Source: Ashinkailepas kermadecensis
Lineage: Eukaryota; Arthropoda; Thecostraca; Neolepadidae
Length of the DNA stretch: 64,000 bases
Assembly (NCBI GenBank): GCA_034440615.1
Contig: JAOTOM010004669.1
Span: 124,001-188,000, forward strand
Direction: 5' to 3'
The notes below the pieces were generated by a model. The model was not told where the DNA came from. It did no database searches and worked only from the letters and a program-made list of their open reading frames with translations. Both the position numbers and the translations under genes were made by a program. Positions 21,866-33,174 of this stretch are shown here, piece after piece; position 1 is the first letter of the stretch; every line of letters starts with the position of its first letter.

Positions 21866-22170
21866 TAACCGACGGTCACCCGATGGTCACCAGGTGGTCA
21901 CCAAGTAGTCACCAGGTAGTCACCAGATGATCACCAGGTGGTCACCAGTTAATCACCAGTTGGTCATTAGTTGGTCATCAGTTGGTCACCAGGTGGTCAC
22001 AAGGTAGTCACCAGGTAGTCACCAGATGGTCACCAGATGGTCACCAGATGGTCACCAGGTGGTCACCAGATGGTCACCAGGTGGTCACCAGATGGTCACC
22101 AGGTGGTCACTGTGCAGTCACCAGGTGGTCACTGTGCAGTCACCAGGTGGTCACTGTGCAGTCACCAGCC
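21866..22170. repeat. Minisatellite, ~11-bp GTCACCAGGTG unit
   Basis: Roughly 25 units of GTCACCAGGTG or GTCACCAGATG. The last three pair with GTCACTGTGCA to form 22-bp units. The array begins ~15 bases downstream of the donor of the 22186-22336 exon. Its minus-strand unit contains GGTGAC, resembling a donor core, but it does not copy the exon itself. Confidence 0.88.
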
Positions 22171-22185
22171 GCGATGGTAACTCAC

Positions 22186-22336
22186 CGTACATCTTGCCCT
22201 CGTCGCTGAGGATGATCTTCCGACGGCCGCACGGCGGGTAGATGGCTAGCGCCTCGTGGAACGACTGCTCGATGTCCTGGCTCCACACTCCCTCGGCGTC
22301 GCCGCCGTCGCAGTTCTTGTCGTCCATGTAGTCGTC
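22186..22336 (-). CDS. sd: TEAD exon: first half of TEA DNA-binding domain
   Basis: A 151-bp exon, 50 codons plus the first base of a Gly codon. It opens [12 protein letters not shown], then [38 protein letters not shown], the near-invariant helix 1 and loop of the TEA domain (family: [39 protein letters not shown]). The acceptor is GCCGTGTGTTTCAG followed by GACGAC. The donor is TACG followed by GTGAGT. Phase 1 joins to GT at 8598 to restore Gly and read into [10 protein letters not shown]. The intron to the next exon is about 13.6 kb. Confidence 0.96.
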
Positions 22337-22527
22337 CTGAAACACACGGCCCGCCCAGTCGGTCACACCAGCACCTCGCTGTGCACCTCAGGGCTGGCTC
22401 ACGGCCCACGGCTCACGACCATGGGCTCGTGGGCTCGTGGGCTCGTGGGCTCACGGCACTACTCATGAGCACAGGCTCACCGTACCACTGTACCACTATC
22501 AAAAGCGGTTTCTCCCGCAATGAATAG

Positions 22528-22604
22528 CTCTTCAGTGTAGTTTAGTTATTGTAGCTCAGGGCGCATCGACTGCATAGGTCACATAGTGCACAACTCTTCA
22601 GCGT
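22528..22604 (-). mobile_element. Short LINE 3'-end stub
   Basis: 22540-22592 matches the 3' terminus of the I-group LINE: minus strand GTGACC...GTCGATGCGCCCTGAG followed by CAATAACTAA. The flanks CTCTTCAGTGTA (22528-22539) and CTCTTCAGCGTA (22593-22604) look like a diverged target duplication, so this was probably a separate, severely truncated insertion of ~53 bp. Confidence 0.65.
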
Positions 22605-24660
22605 AAATTGCTACCCAATAAAGCTCATCTGCTCTTAGTGGCAGATCAGCCAACGCGCAATGTCAGCGCTTTGAGAAGGACAAAAGAAAATCCACCTACA
22701 TCCCCCACAAAAATAGACGACACCCTCACCAACAACAACGAACAAGGTAAATCATGACAGAAAACAGTCAGGCCTCCAGCTCAGAAAGGCGTGGAGGGGA
22801 CGTATAACGGAAAACATGGTGAGATCTGCACTGCAACCAGCAAAATAGGCAGCTGGCAACAGACCATGCAAAAGTGCATAGTCGCGCTTGACCTGCTCAT
22901 TACACCGTCAAGTTTGTAACCTCTTGGATACACGGGGTCCTAGCATGTGCGATTATTGTGCCAGGAGTATAAGTGTTGCATTGCCTGTTGATATTATTTC
23001 CGGAACTTGCAATGTATATCATTTTAATTTGCTCGTCACGTTATTCGCAGAAATGTCTTTCAATCATCCTGCTTGCCCTGTAGTTCAAATTTGGCCACAA
23101 GAAGTGGGAACCAGGGTATATGCCAAGCTTTTACAATGCTATGTATACTTCCACTTAAATAGCGAGTAAAGATTATTTGCATACTGTCAAAACACCTTTG
23201 CGTGTTAAATAGCTTATTCTAGGATGCAGCATCAGTGTGAAAAATACAATTATTCAGCAAGAACTTCACGTTAAAACTCGTTTCCTAGCACCACTTAGCA
23301 ATATATAATCTTTCAATCCTTGTATTCCACTTATTCTGTATCGCCATTTGCCGCAAGTGTTGGAACAACGAAGCGTGGCCCATCCGGCACGTGCATTGCT
23401 GGTTGGAAGACTGCGAATCCGACAGTTGCTATTTAATATTGATCCATTAAACATATAATTGCACTGATGCAAATAGTTTGTCTTACAGTATGCTTTAAAT
23501 ATCGGGTTTGAACGGTTTGGTATCAACCTGTTGGGTGTATTATAATATCTTCCTTTGGCTTCATTCCTTTCGTTAACTATTTTAATTATGTTTTCGTTAA
23601 CTATTCGTTTCGTTTTCTTGCACTATTTTCCGTTAACTATTGTTAACTATTTTCGCTAATAGTTAGTTTTTATGTTGCCGCTATTCTACCTCGCACCGAA
23701 GTAGTGTATTCTACCTCGCTCCGAAGCAGTGGATTACTTACGGTAAATACTTTCGTTAATATACCACCATTCTACCTCACTCCAAAGCAGTGCATTACTG
23801 ACCGAAATTACTGATGACGCAGTTGTGACGTGGCATAAATCAATCAGGAAGCGCCGCACAGTGTGACCTGAATAGCGACCGGTGTCTCGGAGTGGTATGG
23901 GTGATGCACCACTGACTTTGCATCATTTGTAATTGGTTCATAAGTTTAATCAGCTGTGGGCTCCGACCAACTAGTGATTGCGAGCATATGAAGAATGCGA
24001 AGAGGCCTCCAAAACTCAGGCAGCCATCCTTCAATGTTTTCTTTTTAATATTGCACTTCAAATTTGGGTTTATATGCGGTACGTGGGCATTGCTGCTTGG
24101 CACATAGTATCAATGTCCCATTTCATGGTGTAAATTTTGCTGCTGGTCAGACCCATCATGCCCGTTGGTACTGATATCCGGTTCAGGATATTCCAACGTC
24201 CGTCCAACAATTAATTTTTCGTGAATTTCACATATTTAAATACATATTTCCATATAAATACCTATTTACCTATAAATACCATATACCAATTTCACATGTT
24301 TAAATATGAGCAATCCTTGAAGAAGAAAAAATTCAGCTGATGTGACACCGATTTCCGATCAGAATTTAGAAAACACTTCGACCACTCTGAATTTGGATTC
24401 CGAAATGCACCTTTGATACAAACCATGAAATACAATATTGAATTGCAGTGACCATGTGACATGATGATTATCTATTTGTTTCTATTTATCAATATATCTA
24501 ATGATCTAGCTTTGTTCTGTTCTCATATTTTACTATGAACCTGCAAAAGCCCAGCACGTATCCCAAAGATCCGTCAGAAAGCCTGCCAATCTTGCATGGA
24601 CTATCCATCTTCATAATTGACACCTCTAGCGATAACTCATCAGAACAGATAAGTTCGCAG
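22605..24660. other. TEAD intron, AT-rich, no gene
   Basis: Unique, mostly AT-rich sequence. It has a small cluster of GTTAACTATTTTCG repeats (23570-23665) and three ~35-60-bp spaced copies of TTCTACCTCGCTCCGAAGCA (23683-23800). Nothing codes recognisably. Confidence 0.6.
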
Positions 24661-24664
24661 CGTA

Positions 24665-24840
24665 GCTCATTACGCCACCGGCCGTCAGTGTTGCCCACGA
24701 CGTCACCGCACATGAACACAGCTGATGACGTCACCGCCCGCCAGCGCCGCTCACGATGTCACCGCACATGAACACAGCTGATGACGTCACCGCCCGCCAG
24801 CGCCGCTCACGATGTCACTGCACATAGTGTGACTAATAAC
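24665..24840. repeat. 56-bp repeat carrying CRE palindromes
   Basis: Two and a half copies of a 56-bp unit with GATGTCACCGCACATGAACA and GCTGATGACGTCACCGCCCG. Each full unit carries one TGACGTCA palindrome (24726-24733 and 24782-24789). Confidence 0.85.
24726..24789. promoter_or_regulatory. Two CRE palindromes spaced 56 bp
   Basis: Perfect TGACGTCA at both positions, plus CACGACGTCACC at 24697 and CATGACGTCGCC near 24862. Consensus bZIP (CREB/ATF) sites; whether they act as an enhancer is inference. Confidence 0.35.
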
Positions 24841-24889
24841 ATCATCACCGGTCAGCACGTCTCATGACGTCGCCATCAGTCAGCGCGGG

Positions 24890-25275
24890 TTGGATCAGCG
24901 ACAGCTGGCTCTACTCAACAAGCATAAACAGGCGAGCCTTCGCAGGTTGGCGGCTTGTCTACCCGGGACACTACGGCCACTCGTCAGCCAGCATGAACAG
25001 GCGAGCCACCACCGGTCGGCGGCTAGTAGCAAGGTTACGGCCACTCGTCAGCCAGCATAAACAGGCGAGCCACCACAGGTCGGCGGCTAGTAGCAAGGTT
25101 ACGGCCACTCGTCAGCAAGCATAAACAGGCGAGCCACCACCGGTCGGCGGCTAGTAACAAGGTTACGGCCACTCGTCAGCCAGTATAAACAGACGAGCCA
25201 CCACCGGTCGGTGGCTTGTCTACCCAGGACACTAATATCATGGTTACAGCCACTCGTCAGACATTCAGTGCCGCC
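24890..25275. repeat. Minisatellite, 64-bp unit x~6
   Basis: Copies of ATAAACAGGCGAGCCACCAC plus GGTCGGCGGCTAGTAGC and TTACGGCCACTCGTCAG. The outer copies carry a variant, CTTGTCTACCCGGGACAC, in place of the AGTAGCAAGG segment. Confidence 0.9.
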
Positions 25276-25784
25276 GGCCATACATGCAGGAAAACTCGGT
25301 AGTCAGTTGAGTTGCATTGCTATATTTTTACCAGGCTGCTGAACAGTCTTATTTGCACCTTTCAACGCAAACAGCACAAACATTTATCTCCACGACACTC
25401 AACTGAAACTGAATTCGGACACAGAGGTTGGGGACAAAATTAGCATCCAAGAAGCCAAGTTATCGTAAGTGGACTCGGAAATTCAGCAGGCATCGGGGTT
25501 TGAACTCAAATCAGAAGTCCCACGATCGAGCCACTGCGACCAGCACCGACCGTTACAGTAGCACAGCTTATCATGACAGTACGGCAGGGCCCGGAGGTGA
25601 ACTAGTGAGGTGAGCTGGCGGGCGACATAAAAAGGCTTTGATAAATGCTGAGAACTCTGACACAAGCAGTGCTATATAGGAAGCTATGAAGCAGTAAGAG
25701 TTAAAACTACTAGCAGTAACATACTCCCGCAGAGATAACAGTAACCAGACAGCACAGCTGGGGCTGTTCAGTACAACAAAAGTA
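25276..25784. other. TEAD intron, unassigned
   Basis: Unique sequence with no recognised feature. Confidence 0.55.
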
Positions 25785-26065
25785 TTTGCATATGCATACT
25801 GCACAGTGCACACGCGTGTTGTATCCTACATGGTGCAGTACTGCGCAATACAGTCAGCACGCCTGGCGACTATTCAGTACACCATACTGCAGTGCGCACT
25901 CGTGTTGGATCCCATATGCTGCAGTACTGCGCAATACAGTCGGCGTGCCTGGCGACTATTCAGCACACCATACTGCACAGTGCGCACGCGTGTTGGATCC
26001 CATATGGTGCAGTACTGCGCAATACAGTCGGCATGCCTGGCGACTATTCAGTACACCATTGCATA
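25785..26065. repeat. ~90-bp tandem repeat x3
   Basis: Three copies containing GGTGCAGTACTGCGCAATAC and CCTGGCGACTATTCAGTACA, with a handful of substitutions between copies. Confidence 0.92.
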
Positions 26066-26079
26066 ACATGTAACCGCTG

Positions 26080-27175
26080 CGGTGCTGGTGGTGGTAGCTC
26101 CTGATGGTCACGGTGCTGGTGGTGGTAGCACCTGATGGTCACGGTGCTGGTGGTGGTAGCTCCTGATGGTCGCGGTGCTGGTGGTGGTAGCTCCTGATGG
26201 TCGCGGTGCTGGTGGTGGTAGCTCCTGATGGTCGCCGTGCTGGTGGTGGTAGCTCCTGATGGTCACGGTACTGGTGGTGGTAGCTCCTGATGGTCACGGT
26301 GCTGGTGGTGGTAGCTCCTGATGGTCGCGGTGCTGGTGGTGGTAGCTCCTGATGGTCGCGGTGCTGGTGGTGGTAGCTCCTGATGGTCACGGTGCTGGTG
26401 GTGGTAGCTCCTGATGGTCGCGGTGCTGGTGGTGGTAGCTCCTGATGGTCGCCGTGCTGGTGGTGGTAGCTCCTGATGGTCGCGGTGCTGGTGGTGGTAG
26501 CTCCTGATGGTCGCCGTGCTGGTGGTGGTAGCTCCTGATGGTCGCCGTGCTGGTGGTGGTAGCTCCTGATGGTCACGGTACTGGTGGTGGTAGCTCCTGA
26601 TGGTCGCCGTGCTGGTGGTGGTAGCTCCTGATGGTCGCGGTGCTGGTGGTGGTAGCTCCTGATGGTCACGGTGCTGGTGGTGGTAGCTCCTGATGGTCGC
26701 GGTGCTGGTGGTGGTAGCTCCTGATGGTCACGGTACTGGTGGTGGTAGCTCCTGATGGTCGCCGTGCTGGTGGTGGCAGCTCCTGATGGTCGCCGTGCTG
26801 GTGGTGGCAGCTCCTGATGGTCGCGGTGCTGGTGGTGGCAGCTCCTGATGGTCACGGTGCTGGTGGTGGCAGCTCCTGATGGTCGCCGTGCTGGTGGTGG
26901 TAGCTCCTGATGGTCACGGTACTGGTGGTGGTAGCTCCTGATGGTCGCGGTGCTGGTGGTGGTAGCTCCTGATGGTCGCCGTGCTGGTGGTGGTAGCTCC
27001 TGATGGTCGCGGTGCTGGTGGTGGTAGCTCCTGATGGTCACGGTGCTGGTGGTGGTAGCTCCTGATGGTCGCCGTGCTGGTGGTGGTAGCTCCTGATGGT
27101 CGCCGTGCTGGTGGTGGCAGCTCCTGATGGTCGCCGTGCTGGTGATGGTAGCTCATGATGGTTGCGGCACTGGTG
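26080..27175. repeat. Minisatellite, 31-bp unit x~35
   Basis: Very regular copies of TGGTGGTGGTAGCTCCTGAT plus GGTCACGGTGC. Variation is mainly at three positions (CACGG, CGCGG, CGCCG; TAGC or CAGC). Because 31 is not a multiple of three, a 93-bp frame cycle gives a 300-residue open frame on the minus strand that is not a protein. Confidence 0.95.
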
Positions 27176-29654
27176 GTGTGGCGTTTGAATCTGCGCCGAC
27201 TGCACAGTCCTTTTTCGGTTTTCGGCCATACACAACACTTAATGGAACAGCGGTTGAAACTGTCCTGCTTCACCGTTACGCGCCCAGTGTATGTGAACCA
27301 TGCACATATTCTCCAGTGGGTGTAACATGGTGCACGGCTGGTGACATTTGAATATGCGCGAGCACAATTCTGGAACGTAGGAACAGATCCTGAGCGTCTC
27401 CAGCCCTATCAGCTTCCATGCAACTGCGTAAGACTCGCCAATGTCCATCACAGCTGGTGGGGCATCCAACAAAGTAGTAAGGTGGTCGTCTTGTGAGCCT
27501 GAACAGTCCTTACACAAATGGGCATGTCACTGTGGAAACCTCACACTCGGTACACGCGATCCGTGTATGCTCGATCAATAATACCAAGACTCAAGTTGAT
27601 TTGCACAAAACTGAGCCGGAGTCTCGAGCAGGAGTTGACTTCCAGATAATACACTGGAACGGTAATCGTCACGCTTCTGGTTTTCATCCTTCACAATTCT
27701 GTAGAATTTGCATTCAAGTCCTAGTTTGTCGGTTGGTGTGATTTGTTGGAATGCATTTCATTAGTTTCCATTCCATCCACTCGGACTTCCGAGCGTGCCA
27801 GCCATGGTCATGCAGCACCCATGGGACACCCATTCGGTGGTACTTCCTGGTGGATCTGAGGGACTCCCTAGCTGTAATAATCACGTCATGACTGTTGCGT
27901 GATTGCAAAGGCTTGCAGTTTGCAAAGAAATGCATACTCGGTGTATTAGCACGGTACAACGCTGTCTTATGGTACAGTAAATTGGCTTTGCTAACGCAAT
28001 TTGACGAACTGAACGATACCGCTGGCAAAAATAAATCGCATACCTGAGTCGGTGCGTCTAGGTAACTGGATTTGGCGTGCTATCAGAAGCGACACACAAT
28101 GATGATGATGAATTGATGTTTAAGCTCAACTTTGCAGGAATAGTCGATGCACCTGACCACGCGGTGAAAGTGGCCAGCGACAGATAGATGATAGCTAGAG
28201 AGCAAGTGTTTTTGGAGAGCACATTATCGCCCTCCGTAGGCACTCTCACATCACAGCATCAAATCAATAGTGTGAACACATATCACTATGCTAATTACGC
28301 ACTACTCTCACCGAGAAAACACAACGCAATGGTGTAAACAGATGTCACTATGTGGACTACGTACGACTCTCACCGGGAAAACACAGGGCAGTAGTGTAAA
28401 CATATTCCAGGCGCTTTGGAGGCTAAAATACGGACTATTACGGACCACAAATCGCTACGCCAGGGCAATTTTTGACGCCGAATTCGTTTCGGATGTAATT
28501 CGGGTTCAAGAATGCGAGTTGGAAAGTTGGGATTTTAAAAAAATATGGTAGATAGGATTTTTCAAAGTTCCGGGATGTTCTCTAAAATGCTGAGGTTTGT
28601 AAAACATATGGTTTGGATTAGGTGACACGCCTTTTCCTGAGTGGCATCTCGTTCGAAAATTATAATCGTCAGCAGTTCCCCACATATTCCAGGTATTTGA
28701 CCTTGACTGGGTCGGTCGCCTTGAGCCTTGCAAGCGTCGCCTATACACGTCTTCAGTTTGCCTATCACGAATATGGAAACATCGCATTTGTTTTACGACC
28801 AGGGTTCCAAAACTACGGCGGGACGGGTGACTTAGTGCACCCCGATATTGACCTGTTTCATATGATCTGAAGAACCATCCAAGAGACAACGAAAAGGAGC
28901 CAAATAACCCTAAAAGTGAACGGACGTGGCTACGCCATACCGTTTGGCGCATCTCTATCCCGCTTAGAACAAAAGTTAGTGAGGAAGATCATTTTCACTC
29001 CCCTCCCCTCCCTCCCCGCACTGCAAGGGTAGAAAATTCCTCCACGCTGTGAGCTAACAGAATAGAACTTAATGTTTGACACCATGCACATTCATCATTG
29101 CAGGAAGGCATGGCAAATTTCAGAGGGATATCTTGAACGCTTTAGAGGCTATCTCAGAAAAGCCTGAGGGGGAGTGGTCATCTCAGGTCAGGGATCACGA
29201 TAAAGGTGATATCGAATATCATAGTCACGGAAATATCACCAGTGCCAGCATCTTAAATCAAACGCGTAAGATAAGCTTTCAGTATGGAGGTGTGTGGGAG
29301 GAATGGGAAGGTACGAATAAATGACAGATTATTACCTTGACTAGCAAAACCAAGATGTTATGGGCCAGGCTGTTAAGGGGGTGCTATAAACGCCCCCTGA
29401 ACAAATTTCTGCAGGGTTGTTTCTGCTGGAGATGAATAATTGCCAAAATTGTGTGTCAATCCGAACACAAGAGCACAGCTGTCAGTGAACCTGCTACACA
29501 TTGGTCCGGAAGGTTGGAGAAGGGGGTGCAGGATGGTGGGCATGCTCCAGCTTCCAAGTCTGGCAGGGGACAATAGCTGCTTCCTCTGAACCTCATTTCT
29601 GTCGATGTTTCGGAAAGATTCGACGGCAGCAGCGAGCAAATGTCCGCAACGCCC
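27176..29654. other. TEAD intron, unassigned
   Basis: Mostly unique sequence. A ~68-bp imperfect tandem duplication (28268-28400, with ACTCTCACCGAGAAAACACA) is the only repeat seen. Open frames at 28506-28952 (minus) and 29076-29324 (plus) show no family signature. Confidence 0.55.
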
Positions 29655-29790
29655 GGGACTGCAGCGCATCCTCGGCCTCGGACGGCGGCACTCATGTCCG
29701 CACCACCCGAGACTGCAGCGGGACTGCAGCGCATCCTCGGCCCCGGACTGGCGGCACTCACCTCGTTGGAGGTGACGCTGGCCGAGTCGC
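29655..29790. repeat. Duplication of the TEAD N-terminal exon's donor flank
   Basis: Two copies of GACTGCAGCGCATCCTCGGC followed by GGCGGCACTCA. The right copy runs into the exon donor (29756-29761). In the left copy the donor core reads ATGAGT on the minus strand instead of GTGAGT. A short extra ACTGCAGCGGG lies between them. Confidence 0.75.
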
Positions 29791-29972
29791 CGGTCAGCCG
29801 CAGCGGCTCGTCCTTGGCCAGGCCGCCGGTGGGCGTGTCGGGCAGCGGCATGGCCAGCGGCTCGTGGCCGGCCGTGGTAGGCGTGGCCGAGCCGGCCGGT
29901 GGCGCCGGCGGCTGCCGCCCCGGCGCCGTCGGGTTCCACGGAGACGAGATGTTGGCGGCGAACAACGCCCAG
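29762..29972 (-). CDS. sd: TEAD exon: N-terminal region before the TEA domain
   Basis: A 211-bp exon: one base completing a split codon, then 70 codons ending SVTSNE. It encodes NISSPWNPTAPGRQPPAPPA, recalling the SPWTPVNAGPPGA stretch of Drosophila scalloped, then an acidic/Pro-Thr-rich segment. The acceptor is GTGCCCGGTTGCAG followed by C. The donor is AACGAG followed by GTGAGT, phase 0, joining cleanly to GACGAC of the 22186-22336 exon. No convincing start codon lies in the exon upstream of this block, so translation probably begins in an earlier exon; a Met at residue 41 (AMPLPDTP) is an alternative start. Assignment rests on phase, position and the SPW block. Confidence 0.78.
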
Positions 29973-29984
29973 CTGCAACCGGGC

Positions 29985-30330
29985 ACACGCATCCGGTCAG
30001 TGCCGCCGGCTCCGATCAACCAGGCACACGCATCCGGTCAGTGCCACCGGCTCCGATCAACGAGCAGATACGACGGAGACGAGCAGGCAGTCGGGCGGTA
30101 GCCGGTGAGAGGCCACCACCAGAGACACTCGGATCAACAAGACGAGCAGGCAGTCGGGCAGTAGCCGGTGAGAGGCCACCACCAGAGACACTCGGATCAA
30201 CAAGACGAGCAGGCAGTCGGGCAGTAGCCGGTGAGAGGCCACCACCAGAGACACTCGGATCAACAAGACGAGCAGGCAGTCGGGCAGTAGCCGGTGAGAG
30301 GCCACCACCAGAGATACTCGGATCAACACG
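29985..30330. repeat. Two short arrays: 41-bp x2 and 63-bp x4
   Basis: Left: two copies of GGCACACGCATCCGGTCAGT plus GCCGCCGGCTCCGATCAAC. Right: four nearly perfect 63-bp copies with GAGCAGGCAGTCGGGCAGTA and AGAGACACTCGGATCAACAA. The 63-bp period keeps a frame open on both strands. The arrays begin just upstream of the acceptor of the N-terminal TEAD exon. Confidence 0.9.
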
Positions 30331-31910
30331 CGCAGGGAAAGCGGGGGGAGGGGGGGGGAGGACACTGACACAGGAAGCAACATCAGGCTGGCTATATAAA
30401 CGCGGCGGTAGAACGGTACTAACACGTGGCCCGGCGCTGACAGCGCCAGCAGTGTCCGACGGGGCAGCGACCAGCCCACGTAGCGCCGGCTACCCGGTCT
30501 GGCTGGCTGGGGACAGGCCGCGCCAGAACCGCCAGTGGGGAGCTGCAGCCGCACGTCAGCCGAGCAACCGGAACTCACACAAACAACGGTCAGACGTCAC
30601 CGGTGTCCAAAGGCCCGGCTCTGTTACTGGCTGACCACCTACACAAAGCCAGGCTCTGCTACCAGTCCGACATCACCTGTTCAAAACCCGACTCTGTTAC
30701 CAGTCCGACATCAGGGTTAGAAGTCACTTGTCCAAAGGCTCCGTTACCGGTCGGCCATCACGGTCAGACGAGCGGCAACAATTATAGTTGCATGACTCGA
30801 GGTAGGTTGTAGAACATGAGTTTCTGGAACCCAGGGGGAACACAATTACTGCAGAACATCTGAACTGCGTCCCAATGCACATCATAATAAAATATAATGT
30901 TTAGTCCAAGACTTCCATGGATGTCTTGCCTTGGGTGGAGAAGTTTAACTTGTGGCGTATAAGAAGCATGGATTTTGAGAGTACGCACCACTGCCCGGGT
31001 GAACAAAATCCAATATTTTTTTTTGTTCTTGGGGCGAAGGTTGTCAGTGAGAAGCTTTCCTGCTCCTCAACTCTCCTCTCCTCTCCTATCCTCTTTACTC
31101 CTCTCCTGACACCCATGAGTAGCGGTGCATCATCATAACTTGGACACTGTAAATACGCAATAAGTTTTGTGAAATTGGATTATTTGTGATTCTATGAATT
31201 GGCTAACAAACTCGGTTAAATACCAACAAATCACAAAACTATAGTGAAATTGGCCAGATTGTTGAATGAATATGGCAACGCTACTGGATGGAATGTTGAA
31301 TTAGGCCCCACAATTTACATGCTGATTATCATCATTGGGTTATTCACATTTCTATTGAAATTTATATTTTTAAAAATCCGTACATCCAAAAAAACAGTCA
31401 AAAAGCTCGCCGGTCATGACGGGCCTCTTGGCCACACATTTGCCACGTCTCTTCACCATCACCAGCGTAGCTGTATCTTTTGACCCTGAAAGCTTGGCAC
31501 ACCAAACAACAACAACACAGACCCTGGATTGGCAGGCGCACCAAACAGCCTCGAACTTCGCACTGGTTTGCATGCAGCCCATTCAGAGGTGCGGTGGACT
31601 GGCCGGCGGCTAACGCGGTGCGTCATGTATTGCTGTGAGCGGGAGATGGCCGGCCGGCAGATGGCGGGTGCGGCGCGGCCGCCGCCACTGCCGCCACTGC
31701 CGCCGCTGACCGTGCCCGGCAGTGGCGCCGCCGGCCACGTCTGGCTCACAGGCGCGCGTGTCGACACGGCCGCCTTCTGTGCAGGGGCGGACGGGCCGGC
31801 CGACCGTACGGCCGCCACGTACACAGAGCGGCCGTGGTGGGTGACTCAGCGCCGGCGCCGCCGAGGGCCCGGCCGCACCGTACCCGAGTCGACTGGCCCG
31901 CACACGGCCG
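30331..31910. other. Unassigned, probable TEAD 5' intron
   Basis: GC-rich to 30780, with a loose ~50-bp repeat around CTCTGTTACCAGTCCGACAT (30600-30760). AT-richer and unique at 30780-31400; GC-rich again at 31600-31900. No exon identified. Confidence 0.5.
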
Positions 31911-32440
31911 GCTGTGCCATGGGCAGCGCGGCTGACCACCGGGAGACTGTACCATGGCTGGTCACCGGGAGGCTGTACCATGGGCAGCGCGGCTGACCTC
32001 CGGGAGACTGCACCATTGCTGGTCACCGGGAGGCTGTGCCATGGCTATTTACCGGGAGGCTGTGCCATGGCTATTCACCGGGAGACTGCACCATAGCTGG
32101 CCACCGGGAGACTGTGCCATGGCTGGCCACCGGGAGACTGCGCCATGGCTGGCCACCGGGAGGCTGTGCCATGGCTGGCCACCGGGAGACTGCACCATGG
32201 CTGGCCACCGGGAGACTGTGCCATGGCTGGCCACCGGGAAACTGCACCATGGCTGGCCACCGGGAGACTGCACCATGACTGGCCACCGGGAGGCTGCACC
32301 ATGGCTGGCCACCGGGAAAATACACCAGGCTGGCCACCGGGAGACTGCACCATGGCTGGCCACCGGGAGACTGCACCATGACTGGCCACCGGGAGGCTGC
32401 ACCATGGCTGGCCACCGGGAGGCTACACCATGACTGGCCC
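31911..32440. repeat. Minisatellite, 26-bp unit x~20
   Basis: Copies of CTGGCCACCGGGAGACTGCA plus CCATGG, with variants ACTATTCA and GGTCACCGG at the left. The unit contains an NcoI-type CCATGG in most copies. Confidence 0.93.
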
Positions 32441-33174
32441 GACTGAGGGAGGAGTAGGCAGGCCGTCGGGAGACTTCCTCCGTCCTCCTAGGAATTATGT
32501 CACGTTGACCCAGCCCAGGGTTCTCAACGTCTGCCCGTGGACACTCTCCGTCGAGTCGGCAGTCGTCTTCATCGACCCATCTCAATCAGCCCGGGTCTCC
32601 TTTCGTCGGCCCACGGGCCCATCACGTCGGCCTAGGCGCTCTTCACGTCGGTCCGGGACCCTAAACGGTCGTCGCCCGGAGGCCACCTGCAGCACCCCAA
32701 TCCGTGTGTGCTTCGTCACGGCCAATGTTGAAACACGTGTTTAACGGTGCGCTTGGGCTCTCGTGGTCGAAGGGTGGCCATGACCCCATGACCCGACCCC
32801 TCTCGGTCCGCTACCGTTTACAAGTTGCCTAAAACGATCTCATTGTAGCTGGATATTGGTTTTCACGAAAGGTGACACATCACACCAACGTTTATGGTGG
32901 CAGCAATGAACACCCCATGTGGGCGCCACGTGCAAGTGCTGCAGACGACTGGCCATCACCAATGACGTCATACAGCGCTACTCGGCCGCGGCAGCCACGC
33001 CACGTGCACGTGCTCCAGATGACTGGCCACCGCGTCGGTGCCCGACTACAACCGTGGCGCCACCACCAATGACGTCATACAGTGTCACTCAGCCGCGGCA
33101 GCCACATCAGCGACCGTGCCGACGGTAGTTCCTGTCACTCCGGCACCAAGCCGAGCCCGTCGAGGCACCGCACA
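32441..33174. other. Unassigned; two dispersed CRE-bearing near-repeats
   Basis: GC-rich sequence. Two ~107-bp-spaced segments share ACCAATGACGTCATACAG and CGGCCGCGGCAGCCAC, a degenerate tandem duplication just ahead of the 56-bp array. Confidence 0.5.
32963..33077. promoter_or_regulatory. Two CRE palindromes
   Basis: TGACGTCA at 32963-32970 and 33070-33077 in the same local context (ACCAATGACGTCATACAG). Consensus bZIP sites; function not shown. Confidence 0.3.

Larger units (their letters stand above)
1086..29972 (-). other. sd: scalloped/TEAD gene, partial (six exons; 3' end beyond window)
   Basis: Six exons on the minus strand give a continuous TEAD-family protein of about 362 residues. 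The order is N-terminal region, TEA domain (two exons), linker (two exons) and start of the YAP/Yorkie-binding domain. Every junction has GT-AG borders and matching phase. TEAD proteins are nuclear factors that bind CATTCC-type sites and recruit Yorkie/YAP and Vestigial. Animal TEADs are about 430 residues, so the last ~130, including the palmitoylated-cysteine region, should lie to the left of the window. The introns are 0.8-13 kb and packed with minisatellites. The 5' end is unresolved: the first exon listed opens with one base of a split codon, so an upstream exon is required. Confidence 0.93.

Noticed and set aside
26139..27041. 300-residue His/Gln/Pro/Ser open frame
   Set aside because: Translation of a 31-bp minisatellite; its 31-residue period equals three DNA units.
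28506..28952. 148-residue minus-strand open frame
   Set aside because: No recognisable motif, and an overlapping frame is equally open.
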